DNA of 64,000 nt, taken from the NCBI GenBank assembly GCA_963920705.1, contig OY987229.1, forward strand, positions 23,037,728 through 23,101,727. The letters run 5' to 3'. Both the position numbers and the translations under genes were made by a program. How positions within the stretch are numbered: the first letter of the stretch is position 1; each line of letters starts with the position of its first letter. The notes beneath the pieces were generated by a model that worked only from the letters and a program-made list of their open reading frames with translations, was not told where the DNA came from and did not search any database. Source of the stretch: Odiellus spinosus (taxonomy: Eukaryota; Arthropoda; Arachnida; Opiliones; Phalangiidae). Of the stretch, positions 37,731 through 50,324 are shown in pieces.

Positions 37731-38471
37731 AAAAAATGTGTATTATTAAATAATTAATGAAAAAAAATGCGTTATAATATAAATCATATTCAATCATAAA
37801 TTCCATTACCACTAAAATTATAATTAAAATAATACAAAATCAATTGTGAAAATTATTATTATTATTATTAAGAGGCGCTAAGATTTAAGACAATAAGCCT
37901 TTTGGGGTCGAAAAGAAGGTTTTGGGGAAGAAAAAATCCAACCTAAAATCAATCACATTGGCGCGTCTTTAGAGCTATTTCTTTTTAGGAGGGCATCGAG
38001 CTCTCTGGTTTCTAAAATATATCCTAGACGAGGTGGATTGTTACGATAGCTAGAAGCTTCTTTTCGGCGAAAAAGAAGACTGGGCTAAGCCCGAGATAAA
38101 TCACTCCATGGATGCGCGGAGGCCCTTGGCGGCCCTACGAGTTGGCTTCTTATATCTTTTTTTTTTTTTTCAAGCGTGTGCGGGAGCTAAATCCTTCTTT
38201 TGGCCCCTATTATAAACTTTTCAGTGTTCATCTCTCATAGGACGTTTCCTTCATTCGCTTCTTCCGGACTAGGAACATAAGAGAGAGTGAGAGAGAGAGA
38301 CGTATGAGAAGCTCATTTTTCGGGTGCCTCCAATCCCCTCGCCACGCAATCCTTTTCGTAAGAAATAAGCCGACCGCGCCAGCAAGATCTTTCGTCCACC
38401 CCTTACCTACAAAGGTACCAGAACAACTATAAACACACGGTACCATGGCACCTTCGAGGGTGATCCGTGCA

Positions 38472-38530
38472 CCAGTGGCGTTGCTAGGGTTTTCAATTTG
38501 GGGTTGAGGGCACACTTTTCCAAGATTTTG
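38472..38530 (+). mobile_element. Possible solo transposon terminus
   Basis: CAGTGGCGTTGCTAGGG followed by TTTTCAATTTGGGG resembles the CAGTGGCGTAGC-type ends seen in many animal DNA transposons. No matching right end lies nearby. A family C MITE begins 72 bp to the right of this block. Confidence 0.35.
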
Positions 38531-38601
38531 TAGATTTTTAAAAAATTAGTTTAATATACTTGTTTTATATTTTGAATTAGTCTAAAATCTGGTCTATTTA
38601 A

Positions 38602-38880
38602 AGGGAGAATGAAACCTAAAATTCCATATCGATTAAATGGGTCTAATCAAACTGTAAAAAAATTTACAAAAACTAGTAATAAATTTATATTAATCAAAAT
38701 AGGCTTAGCTGGATTCATGGAGATCAGCTGAACTCACCGACCAATGATATTGATCGATGCGGGATCTCCATGATCAATGTCATTGGTTGTTAGTCCTTAT
38801 ACGGGAAGTTCCGGATATCTCCACGAATCCAGCTAAGCCTATTTTACTTCTAGTTTAGTACATGTTGTTGCATTCTCCCT
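38602..38880 (+). mobile_element. T2/Kolobok-like MITE (family C), diverged 279-bp copy
   Basis: TTAA at 38598-38601 and 38881-38884 flanks the element, which opens AGGGAGAATGAAACC and closes CATTCTCCCT. The central inverted pair AATAGGCTTAGCTGGATTC and its mirror is kept. The sequence between them differs from the 13350 and 62905 copies, with ATTGATCGATGCGGG and ATCAATGTCATTGG instead. This looks like a sister subfamily with an exchanged core. Confidence 0.85.
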
Positions 38881-40163
38881 TTAAACGGTTTCCATATAGG
38901 AGTTTGGTTTGAAATAATCTGGAGAAAGCTACAGCGAACGATTGAGAGAGAGCCTGTTTATTTTTCTTCCATTTTTCATCTTTCGGGTATCTTTATAAGA
39001 TCAGCGGGCGTTTTTTTTTTTTCATCAAAGGGAACGAACGCCCTCTAAATCTTTCTTCCCTTTTTGTCATTATTTCCACTATTGCAGTTCCTTCTCCATC
39101 CCTTCGTAACTGACGCGGCTGAAGGTATCCATCCGATTGGATTCTTCAGGGGGGGGGGGAGGAGGATATAAATCGGACCATTCTCCAAAAAAATAACTCG
39201 TTCCGTAAGAGAGCTCTGTAAGATGTCGTTACTAAAAAAGATGATCACTTGCCCGCTACCCCATCATAGCCCGAAGCGCCACGCCATCAAAAGAGTCTCG
39301 GTAAACGAGTGTGTTTGACCATCGCTTGACCGCCATTTTTTTCAATGAGCCTATATCTATAGATCTTTCTTAACACATCATACGGAAACGTCTTGAAGAA
39401 TTTCAAAAGAAAAAGTCTGGATATAAAAAAGAAGGTGTCTTATTATTTTTCTCAAATTGAAATATCAATGACATCCGTTTAAGCGAATGAAAAAGTAATT
39501 GAGAGAGAATGAGATGAAACATATTTCCAAGAAGACTGAATATTAATATTGTAAGTAAATAGATTATTTCGATTTAGAAACTCCGTATGAAATCTTTAAG
39601 AGAACAATAAACGGAAGCTCAGTGCTTTTTTAAATATTTTTGTTCGTGAGAAACTTCTTAAGTTATTTTATAATTACGAATTGAACTGAATTGAATTAAG
39701 ATCACGAATTATTTTTGCGCGGGAAAATATGTATACCTGATTATTATTAATTCAGCCATAATTTGTTACCTCTAGTTAAAATCTAGAATTGAATTATCAC
39801 GCGTGAATTTAAATCACATTTTGGTGAAAGTGCCAAACTGAAAGTTTTAAAAACAACGTCGCTTCTTCGATAAGAGTTAAATTTCACAAATAATTGTATT
39901 TCGTGTTTCCGAATAATTGTCGTAACCGCGGGTCCGAGTCGGCATCGATTTGGGGCTCAACACTCGATAAGTTTCAAACACCGAAAGTACGCGTTTGGAA
40001 TTCCAATATATGTACAACATTCAATTTCGTTTACGGTGGGCGTTATTGGTTCGAATGTCAATACGGAAAGAGTTCTATTTCTAATCAATGACGTGGGAAG
40101 CATCGCCAGTTCGTTATTTCTCTCCCCCTATTGACGCCCCGATGAATGACCCCTCTACCTTTC

Positions 40164-40200
40164 TCTATATATAAAAGGCAATCGGGAGTACCGAACCGAG
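40164..40200 (+). promoter_or_regulatory. Possible TATA-type core promoter
   Basis: CTATATATAAAAGGCAATCG is a strong TATA match, and a start would fall near 40195. The 65-codon frame at 40276-40473 has no recognisable domain, so transcription here is only a possibility. Confidence 0.2.
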
Positions 40201-40510
40201 TACTCTTCGCCCCACTTTTCCCCGATAAAACCCAAGATTACTGGCCAACAAAATGGTGCTTGGAATACCCGCCCCTTGAAAGGAATCTTCACCTCCCTTC
40301 TCTCTCATTTTTTTAGCGCTAAACTCGAGTCTGGATATTTTCCAGACACTTTACTAGAAGCGAAACCACTTCACACACTAATGCTTTGGCACCAAAGTAG
40401 GCAAAAACAATATTTTGGTTTCTGGACACTGACGAAGTTGGAAAGTTTCCAGACTTTGCAAACACGAGATTAATCCGCAGGGAATACTCTCCGTGTGAAG
40501 CGAGCTTTAA

Positions 40511-40690
40511 AGGGAAGGTGAATAGGAAAGCAAAGTTATTTTTATCTATGTCTCAGAGTTACGAGAAAATACGGACAATTTGCATAATTTAGGATTAAAT
40601 TAATTGAAGTTAATTTAATGATAAAATGAGACTATTCTACGTTTCTTGTAAAGTTCAGAGATATATTTATTTTTTCATTCGACTCTCCCT
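40511..40690 (+). mobile_element. T2-like MITE, short, TTAA flanks
   Basis: TTAA at 40507-40510 and 40691-40694 encloses 180 bp that open AGGGAAGGTGAATAG and close with the mirror of AGGGAGAGTCGAATG. The end rule is that of family C but the interior is not related to it. No frame inside is worth reporting. Confidence 0.6.
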
Positions 40691-40694
40691 TTAA

Positions 40695-43600
40695 AGATCG
40701 AGTTTGTCCGCGGGCCTGTACGAAGCAAAGCCTAAACTTTTGTTCCTCCCATTTTCCCATCCTCATCAAAAATCGCCATTGCAGTTTACAACGAGGATCA
40801 AGGGACACTCCTTTTTATATCTAACAGTTTAAGGTATACGCGACTACCCGTTATAGCTTCGTTGATATTGAAATCTGCGGGGAATCCGAACGAAGGGTGT
40901 TTTACTGGTGAGCCCGAGTTTCGTAGTTTCGGGCCTAAAGAGGATTTTTTTAGCTTCTTAGACGCTCGATTTCTCGCCAAGGTTCGACGCGTTTCTTTCC
41001 GAGATGATGATGAATGAGACGAGTTGAATGCCACCTTCCCGTCCGCCTACGTTGCCAGACCGAGGCTTAACGTCCACCCTTCCCTACGCAAACCCCCCTT
41101 AAAAAAAAAAGAAAAACTATAAGAAGAGAAGTCATCGATACGAGCGATACTAAAACATCTTCACGCGGCCAGAAAGACAGGTTGGGTAGAGGGTTTGAGG
41201 GGCTATGGGAGGGCAGCCGTCTTTAAGATACATTTACACGAAGTCGGAGTACGAGACTGTAGATTTGACTGTACTTAAGTTATTACGTCACTGAATACGT
41301 ATTTACCGTAGCAAGTATATATTTTTTAAAGCTGTTATTAACCCCTCTAGGTATAAATTGAATTCATCAATCTCGATTAGCTCGAATTAAAATACTGTTC
41401 TTGAAATTAACGATTTGAACGAGCGTGAAAATGCTCCTTTAGCGAGCAAGAGCCACGCTCGTCAGCTCGAGCTATCAACCCCATCCTCCCCATCTTCCCA
41501 GGAAGCGAGAGAGAAATAGAAGATCAAGAGATGAAGGGAAAAAATGTATTTTCGCCACGTAAGGTGGAAAACTTCTCGGGCTTTTACGAGTGTACGCGGC
41601 GTTTCCCAACTTAGAATATCCTACTTTGAATATTTAAAAAGTTTGAAGTATTGATTATATAGATTTCAACGCTCTTTTTTTAATTTCAGTTTCCGCGGGG
41701 TGGAAAAATACTAGTAATATCGATCAAAATGTTCTTCAGTTCGTTCTCTCAGATATTACTGTTTTGGGGGGAAATTCAGTGGCATACACTGAAATTTGGA
41801 GATTAACACTCGGGTTAAAGTGCTCACGAAGTACTAATCTCTTTAAATTGCGCTAGAGGTCGGACATTCCAAGACCAGACGATTTCCAAATCCATGTTGT
41901 TTCGAAATAATTTAAATGGGGTTTTCGTGATTTTTGTCAATTTGTGATTTGGTTTGTGATATTGAGAATGAGTTCGTAATTTCGACAATAAGTTCGTGAT
42001 TTGATGAATAAGTTCGTGATTTCGTTGGTGATCTCGTCCATTAGTTCGTGATTTCGAGATTTCGGCAATGGTTTGGTCATGGAGTTAATGATTTTGTCAA
42101 TAAGTTCGTGATTTCGTAAGAATTTTCGTCAATAAGTTAATAATTTCGCTGGTGATTTCGTGATTTCGTCCATGGCTTCGACTATGATTTCCTTATTTCA
42201 CAAGTTTGGCAATTTCTTGATTTAGCAAAGAAGCGCGTGGGTTTTCGGGCGAGTGTCCAATCCCTTACCTTTAACCTCTCAACTCCCGATTGACTTCCAC
42301 GATATGGCAACTCGCGGTGTTCGTATAATCAATCAGCTCACAGTCGAGGAGAAATTCTACATCGCATCAACGTTCGCTGTCCCAATGAAGCTAATTACGA
42401 CCCGGTTTAGTCATCCCCGAGTTTTCGAGGTATCAACACCCTTACTGTCCATAATTGGTTTTAGCTAGGCACTCTTTCTCTCTCTCTCTCTCTCCGCGTC
42501 CGGCCTCCTTGTCGCTCAAGGGCTGTGGCACCGTGAAAGTACTTGGAAATTAGCAACGGATACCCGGCTATAAAACGCCGATACGAAGTTTCTAATTGAA
42601 TAATACCTAGACGCGTTCGCCGAGCTATATGGAGAGCGGAGGAAAGAACTCTCCGTTCATCTAGGCGACAAAATGTTCTTCGCTACGACCCCGATTCGAG
42701 TCCCATTCGCATCACTAAAATAAGCGCTAGCTAAGATATTCAAATTCGTTTATTAAATCTGCAACTAATATGTTTTCATCTTTTAAAAGAATACTATTTC
42801 TAGACTAAATTCTTTAAGAAGCCGAAAGCTTTCCCACACAGTGTTTTTAATAATTAAAAAACTTAAGTTCTTTATCTCCAAGCGTGACTAACATTATAGA
42901 TGGTGCGAACAGAGCCGTAACGAGGATAGAAAACTTGGCGATGTCCTGCGGGGTTTAAACTCCAGCACTAATTAGCTGTATATGATTTATAAATAGGGAT
43001 GGGCTACGCCGAGACATACACACACGCGGAGTAATAGATATAAATTTTGAAGAAAGGATTAAACGCTCGGGTCATTGTTGTTACACAAACACATCAAGAT
43101 AGAGAGGTGCAAATAAGAGCTAATGAATTATCCAAGCTACAAACGTGGGAATAATTCTCGGTTACACGCGTGTCGTGACATTTTAATCGTCCTTAGTTAA
43201 TTGTGAAATAATTAATAGCTAGAAGAAAGCTTTAGTTTAAAGCGCGAATGTTAAAACAATTAATGACAGTCGCTCGCGATGAAAAATGGAATAATAATTA
43301 AGAAAGAGGGACTCGGTGGTTAGTCCCCTAACCAAAGACTCGCTCGAGAGCCAAAGTTTCATTTTAATCAAAATTGTAAGCGTCCAAAGAAACGAACGAA
43401 CGGGGAGAAGGAAGAGTAATGGAATAGGCTTATAAAACGGACGCGGGAAAACACAAAATCGATAGCAATATAGATATAGATTTATAAGGTAAGCTCGGCG
43501 CCTAAAAGAGTCGATCTATAATTCATCCCGACTACTTTTTTCTCAACGAACGTTATCGAGATGTATTACTCCGCCGCGAATGGGGTAAGTATTGTTTCTA

Positions 43601-46600
43601 GAGAATGGCGCGACAATTACGGTATAGAAACTAGCTATTATTTGGGGGCGACACCTTCCCGAACGAGGAGCAATTTTCTTTTTCATCGTCGTCTCTCTTT
43701 CTTTCTCTCTTCGAAGAAAAGAAAGAAAACCCCCGAGGGATTTAAGCCCCCTAAGAAAAGCGCCGAGCGTTTTTGTTTCTAGTCATTACCGGAGTAATGA
43801 CATCGAAAAATTATTAAGGGGCGCTCGCTGGCGTCGCCACAGAGCCAGGCCCCGTCGCCAGAGAAACGAAGAAACTCGCCAGCGACGATTAGAAGAACCA
43901 GAAAAGGGATTTCGAACGACTCCCTAACCGAGAAAGAGAAAGAGAAGAAAGCCCGAATAAAAAAAACTAAATAAGGAAACACCTGTTACTGTCATTTGAA
44001 AATGCGCGTTACTCCTTCTTGCCTAGAATTTTCTCTCTCTCTCTCTCTCTCTCTTACTCTCTATAGGTTATTTTCTTTTCTTCTTTCCGAGCGTTCGAAA
44101 GGTAGAAAGGGCTCTTAAGACTTTTCCGAGAGAGTCTAGTTCGCCGAGTTTCACCTCCGACCTCGTTATAGCCGCTCGCACCCCCTGGCCTAAAAAGAAA
44201 CCGTCAGGATCGAGGAAAAGAGGGATAGAATGGGATGCGGAAAACAAAAGACGGGAAATATACGAGACTCGAATCGTAATGAGTCTCTCGAACAATCGCG
44301 CGAATGAAAACGCTGACAAAGCCTCGACGGACGCGTATACCGAGCAAAAGTTGCTGCCACACTCTCTTTCACTTTCTCCCTGACTGAATGAATGTTGCGA
44401 GTCACACTCTTTTCGCGCGCGAATAAAAGATTTCCTTTCTTCCACTTTTATTCTAGTTCTTATATCACCGAAGACTATGAATACCAACAAATTATCCCAA
44501 ATCTAGTTCAACTATCTCCGAGCGTTAATCTCCCGCCATATTCAGAATCTACTTAAAATCAGGATACCTAATCTAAAGGTTACTGGGTGAACGCGAACAT
44601 TCTCGTATACCAAAGAACGAAGAAGAAAGCCGCAAAGGCGAATATATTTTGTTCGTTTATGACATAATCTCATCAGTCAAACCAATTCTTCTAGCCCTTC
44701 AATATAGCCAAAAGTAGAGTTAGAAAATTTAAGTTTACTTTAGCCCCAAAATGAAATAAAAACCCCTAAAGAGTGTTTCGAAACTTGTTCTATTTTGACG
44801 ATTCAAATGTATTCCGCCCGAGGTCGCGATTCTTGTCAACAACAGCCCACCTTGAAATGAAACCCTCCACCTATAGGTTGGCATACCCTTTATTTCCTTC
44901 CAGGGAAATAATATCGTTTCAAATAAATAAGGGAACCTTTCCATCTTCCTTCCTTCTCCTCCGTACTCCCGGCATCCCCTTCCTCTTCCCTCCTGGAGGG
45001 ATAGAAGATGAAGAAGGAAAAGCAACGTGGTGGCAAAACAAAATGGGATATATTCATAGAATAGATTCTGAGGGGAACCAATTACATTCGATATTGCTTG
45101 GCGCCATCCACTCACCCCGAAAAGACTCGCTGCCAGCAAAAAAAGGGGGGGGGGGAAGTAAAAAAAGGTAGCATCTGCCTCCTGGCGGCGACAACAAAAA
45201 ATAATAAAACTGGTAAGGGTATCCGTAGTCCACGATGACAAGGCGAATATCTCAAAAACCCTTCCACGAATTTCGTAACTTTAATTTTGATTCGGTTCGA
45301 ATCAAGGCTAGAGAAGCAACTTTGAAATTGCTTTCAAACTGTTTCAAATGTCCACTTTTCAAGTAAAATAATCTCAACAAATTTTCCATTTTGATCTTCC
45401 CAAAAAGGTTTTTCGAATGTGGGTTAATTAATTAAGCACTGATAGTTCAGCTTGGGAACGCGCCTTTTCAAGTCTTAAACAAATTCATTAATGTTAGTAA
45501 TTAATTATTTACAACGGGTAATTGTTTTTATTAATTTATGCAATGGCGCACCATTGAGAAACTTTCAAGGTATCAGTCTTCCTAACGAATAGATAGAGAT
45601 CGGAGTATTGTTAAAACAATTCGCAAATGTGTGGATAATATCAGCTAATTTATTCACAAATTTTCGAATTCGTTGGGTTTATCATGGAATCATGTAGATA
45701 ATCTCTGATAAAGATTAAACAAACGTCGATTTCTATGAGAAGAATCCAACGGGGTAAATTTTAAACTTAAAAAAAAAAAAAACGCGTTTAAATTAGGCCT
45801 AATACCAGAAAGTCATAGAGGGAGGGGTAATTTTTTCATTACACGTTAGGGCTATTTTTTTTATAGAAGGAACAGATTATCGCCAGTATATATGGGCTTA
45901 GCCAATCTTAAAGCTGGAAAGTCCCCGCTAAGCTCTATTCTCTATCCTCAGTAGCTGGTTTCATTCGGTTTATTCCGGAAAACAAAAAGGTAAAATGCAA
46001 TAATATCCATGAAGGAAAAGGGTGTATTCTCTTACAGGCGCGGTATGGGAAACACAAATTGCAGCTAGGGCCGTGGGCGAACTGCGTGTGCTGTTCGAGT
46101 TTTCCTATATAGAAATCAAAACCTATTTTTTTTATTTTATTTTATATAATATTTTTTTTTTCTCTCTCTCTCTTTCTGATGTCAGATTCTATTCCAGCAA
46201 CGACATTACACAAATCCTCCGTTCTAGCTCGTTTTTGTTGGTGCCCAGCTCAAATTGAATCCGTATATTTGCTTTCCATGACTGCGACTTGGAAACATTT
46301 TTAGAGCGCGAATATTTAAAGGAAATGAGCGTATTATAGACCGATGTCTCGATTGCGCCTAAAATGTGATTGCAATGAGAATCTAATTTCTAATTTCATT
46401 CGCGACTTTGATAGTTAAAACGTGAAACATCGTTTAAAACGTTTTAACGCTGGCACGATGATTGCGAAAATAATTTCCAATCTGTTTCATTTTTAGCTCC
46501 AAGTTTTATTTTAAGTTTTAGATAATTTTGAATGTATATTTCACGTTGTCGTTAAAGAGTATAATAATAGAATGGTGCGTGGTTGCGTACGCGACACACT

Positions 46601-47453
46601 AGGGGTTTTGAAAAAATACTTGTACTTAAAACGGAGTTAGGATTGGTTGACGAGTTCTGTCCCCGTACAGAAATATCGTACACATATACGAAAAGAGAGG
46701 TAGCAATTTTTCGAGCTATACTTTAAGGATTGCCAGACGCTTTAAGGCGCAAAAACACATAGCGAGGCCGGTTCGAGCGGAAGAAAAAGAAGCCAGCGGC
46801 TGCAGCGACGAATACAAGAAGGACCATGAGGGGAAGGAGGGAATGGATAAAGAAAAAAATATAAGGGATATATATATATCTATTAGTAGGGTGCCGGGTG
46901 CTGGGAAAGAATCGTGGGCTTGTGAGAACAGTAGAAAAAAAAAAATCCAAAATGGAAGAGAAAAGCGGCAAGCCGTAAATTTTTCGAGATGCTCCTATTG
47001 AAGTCGCCATGTGGAACGGCAAACTGAAAACTTATATTTCTTCCTTCTCATTCTCAAACCTTTTTCCCCTCTACCCTATACGTTTATAAAAAAAACTTTC
47101 TTTTATTCGAGAGTGCCTGACATGTTATTATATTAAAAGAAATAATATAATAAAGGTTTGATTTCATACATATATTATTTTGACACTTGAAATCAAAATT
47201 TTGATTTAATATAGATTATTAGACGAATCCATGATCATGTTACGCGTTCATACGACAATTTGTGAAACAAATTTCCAGGTTTTTCAATGAAATTTTCCAA
47301 TGGAAAGGTTTAACACTGTTTTAAATTAGCCCCTGGAGTTTTGGCTTCGACCGCTACAAGAATGCTCGAAGGCTGAAGCGTTTCTACAGGCGCTGCGTAG
47401 GAAATACTAGCTGGGTGGATTAAGCCTAAACGTCCGCTAATCTCTGGACACGA
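40695..47453. other. No gene recognised
   Basis: This is the longest stretch without a recognised transposon. It holds the degenerate array at 41937 and CT tracts at 42477 and 44031. At 44735-45241 both strands are open for over 130 codons. That double opening comes from CTTCC and GGAAG-rich composition. Neither protein shows a domain. Confidence 0.5.
41937..42190 (+). repeat. Degenerate minisatellite, TTCGTGATTTCG words
   Basis: Variants of AATAAGTTCGTGATTTCG recur roughly every 16-25 bp over 250 bp with many substitutions and uneven spacing. It looks like an old tandem array. No reading frame stays open through it. Confidence 0.7.
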
Positions 47454-47460
47454 CTGTGAT

Positions 47461-47751
47461 CAAGGAGGATCAGAGAAGGAGAGGAAATGTGGGGCTGCGT
47501 TGAGTTAGAGAGAGAAGAGCCAACCTCCCACTCGGGTGGAAAGGGGGGATAGGAAATTCTCGAGGTAAACTGTTGTCACGTGGTCGCTAGCTAGCGCGTC
47601 TCATAAAGGATTCGTTTTACCCACGTGACAACAATTTACCACGAAGCATCTCTACCCCCGTCTGTCCCCCGTTCTCCCAGAGTGGAGTTTAGGCCGACGC
47701 AGTAGGAACCGCGCCGTCCCCACATTTCCTCTCCTTCTCTGATCCTCCTTG
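47461..47751 (+). mobile_element. MITE family B, copy 4, target duplication CTGTGAT
   Basis: The 291-bp copy has the same terminal variant as copy 3. CTGTGAT is repeated exactly at 47454-47460 and 47752-47758. It keeps the GTCTGTCCCCC stretch of copy 1, so internal and terminal variants are reassorted among copies. Confidence 0.95.
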
Positions 47752-48984
47752 CTGTGATGAGGGAGAAACATTTCCACTAATTGCGAAATAAGGTCACGTG
47801 ACTTTGTTTAATATGGTCTTTCTAACGTAAAAAAACAAATTAATAAATAAACGCCGTGTTAAAAACAGTTGTTTATTTAATAATCAGTTTTTATAAGCGC
47901 GCTTAATAATTTATTTTAATAATTTAGTTTAGAAAAGAAGGAAATCTTTATTAACCTTTAATTATAAATGAATCGAGGAGAAAGAGCGCGTGTCGTTTCA
48001 TTAAAAGTCACGTACCGTGATGGCAAATAAAATTAACCTCTAAAACGGTATTGAAGCGAGGGGAAATTAGGAGGTGAATAAGAGAAAAACTTGAAGAACA
48101 TTAATAATTAGTTTGGGCAGTCAGCGTTTCGTCTTTAGATTATTTCGGCTTAAATTTGCAACGATTACGAAGCTTGTTTTAACGTAATCTTTAAGGTTTT
48201 TTTACTTAGTGATAACTGAAGCCCAATATTGAATTTAGTACCAATTCCAATCACTAAGAGAAGTGAAATTGACTACAGTTTACGCCAAATACGTTCGACG
48301 GGCGGTAAATCTAACGATTCTTCGTATCGATAAAGGTATCGCTCCAAAAACGGGGGATAAGAGCAGGTGGGGAGCCCTTTCAACCTATAGTTTAGTCAAC
48401 CTGGCTATATCTTTGTTTATACCCTAGAATAAAGGAATCCAGTCCACAACGTCAAGTCCCGAATGATATTTTAAACGCGACAACTTATTAGAAACAGCGT
48501 ATCATCTCTCCTATTTTCTATTCGCCATTCGGGAAACGAAAAGGTAGGGGTGTTTTCTTCGCCCTGGATGCGGGAAACAACAATGAGAAATTACGCGTCA
48601 CGCGGCCGGTATTTCTAACTTACAACCAGCCAGCTCCGGAGGTAGTCGGTCAGTAAGTTCTCTCGTTTCACTCGCGATTAGCAACGTCATTTATTCGAGT
48701 TTATAGATTTAAAATCCCGGGTTATACTCGCCCTTTTGTATCTCAAACTGCGATAGGAATGAACTACGCGAGGGGTCCGCAATTTCAAATTATATCGAAG
48801 CTCCCTTCCACGACCCGCACTCTCTTCCCTCGGCATTTTCGGTACAACTCGGAAACTCTGACTATGTCATGGCTATATATACACGTCGAATATAAAGTCG
48901 AATTAATCGATACAATACGGAAGTCATTTTCGGTCAACTGGGCGCGCGGAAGCGGAGGAATGAAGCTACGGACATTTAACCACG

Positions 48985-48986
<2 letters not shown>

Positions 48987-49063
<77 letters not shown>

Positions 49064-49076
49064 GAGAGAGAGAGTG
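48987..49076 (+). repeat. GA microsatellite
   Basis: Pure GA runs for about 74 bp, then continues with interrupting T. This is the longest uninterrupted dinucleotide tract in the window. Confidence 0.97.
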
Positions 49077-49319
49077 AAAGTCGCTTTTATAATTGTTCAA
49101 ATATCATTATATATCAAACTCCAGTATACATTTAATATCATTAACTCATTCCCCAGTTTAAATCGCGAAGCAATTTCAAAATCATATTTCATACGCGAGA
49201 CGCGTTCGCATTATAAAATAGACATAAAATATATATATTCTATAGATTAAAGCAAAAGTCTAATTCTATATTACATAAAAGTGAACAATACCCCGTAGCT
49301 TAATCAGCAAATATCCAAT

Positions 49320-49382
49320 ATTACGTCATCGCTTAAAAATAAGACAAAAAAGTCATCATCCCTGTCTGGCTCGAGTGGTTTG
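49320..49382 (+). repeat. Second copy of the 12.4-kb relic start
   Basis: About 60 bp match the minus strand around 12395-12455 at roughly 85 to 88%. The match includes CTTAAAAATA, GTCATCA, CCTGTCTGGCTCGAGTGG and TTTGGACTC. The ATG of the other copy is AAG here and the frame soon stops. Similarity ends on both sides after this block. Confidence 0.55.
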
Positions 49383-50234
49383 GACTCGATCAAATGGTAA
49401 TTAATGATTTAAAACCTTTTTTGGATTAAAAGTAAACAAATTGTTAAAAAAAGGGGTCATAGTTCAACGTTTTAAACCGTCTACAAATAATTCTAGTATA
49501 CAAGTTATGAAATTTTGGTTTTAAGGATGACCTACACGCCTCGGCAAAATGATTTTTATAAAAGCCCGAGCCGTTGCGTACTCGTCATTAAAGTTTGAGT
49601 TTCATTTTGAGTTATTTTTCCTTTGTTATACGACTATATAAGATTTATGTAAAAATAAATAACAAATGACGTTGATTGGTTCGTTCATTCATTTTAAAAG
49701 TTAATAATAGAAAAGTATAGGGAGAGAGAGAAATGATATTTAAGCGTCACTACGCTCGTTTCATTCTTACCGCCTTTTATCACTATCGCTTCCAACTGAA
49801 TGGACGAACTAATAATAATAGCGTATCATTTTAGGTTATGAAATCGCTTAACTGGTGTTCCAAACCAATATCCGCTTATAATATTACAAAATTGCGCTTC
49901 TTGAATACATTTTTCAAGTTACTTCTACGGATTCCAGCATCGATCGATATTTAATAGCGAGCTCCTTGTCTATATGATTGCTCCCAGAATAATCGTTAAA
50001 AATGACAAGGGTATATTTTTCAAAGTTACATGACATTTAAACCAATATCATTTACTTGATATACGGTCGAAAATCAGCCTCAAGATTCAATCCCGATTAT
50101 GCTAATACATATCGCCAAAAGTTCGTAACTTATTACAGGAAAGTAATTAAGATCTAGTATCAAAAAAATTAAGGGCAAAGTCAGAGGTTAATTCAGAAAT
50201 TACCCGGGTTTTTCTTTGCGATTGAAATACAATT

Positions 50235-50324
50235 TTCAGACGAGGTGTAACTAGATAATTTAATCACGATTAAGTCATGTTTATTGAACTGAGAAGGCTA
50301 CGTAAATCTCGATTAAATTTAATG
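50235..50324 (+). repeat. Hairpin repeat family E, copy 2, diverged
   Basis: TTCAGACGA and GTGTAACTAG align with copy 1. The loop region at 50284-50302 differs at only 2 of 19 positions. The stem arms have decayed more than the loop and the right terminal TCGTCTGAA is gone. Confidence 0.65.

Noticed and set aside
42253-42468. 71-codon frame after the degenerate array
   Set aside because: It has somewhat protein-like composition but begins with a non-ATG codon, lacks a clear acceptor site and matches no family that I know.
42550-42720. Possible tRNA gene around GATTCGAGTCCC
   Set aside because: A B-box-like word is present, but no A box, acceptor pairing or anticodon arm can be laid out at the right spacing.
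44068-44490. 140-codon minus-strand frame
   Set aside because: It overlaps a second minus-strand frame, starts in a CT-rich belt and has no recognisable domain.
44735-45241. 168-codon minus-strand frame opposite a 132-codon plus-strand frame
   Set aside because: Both strands are open because of CTTCC and GGAAG-rich composition. Neither product shows a motif or transmembrane pattern that I can name.
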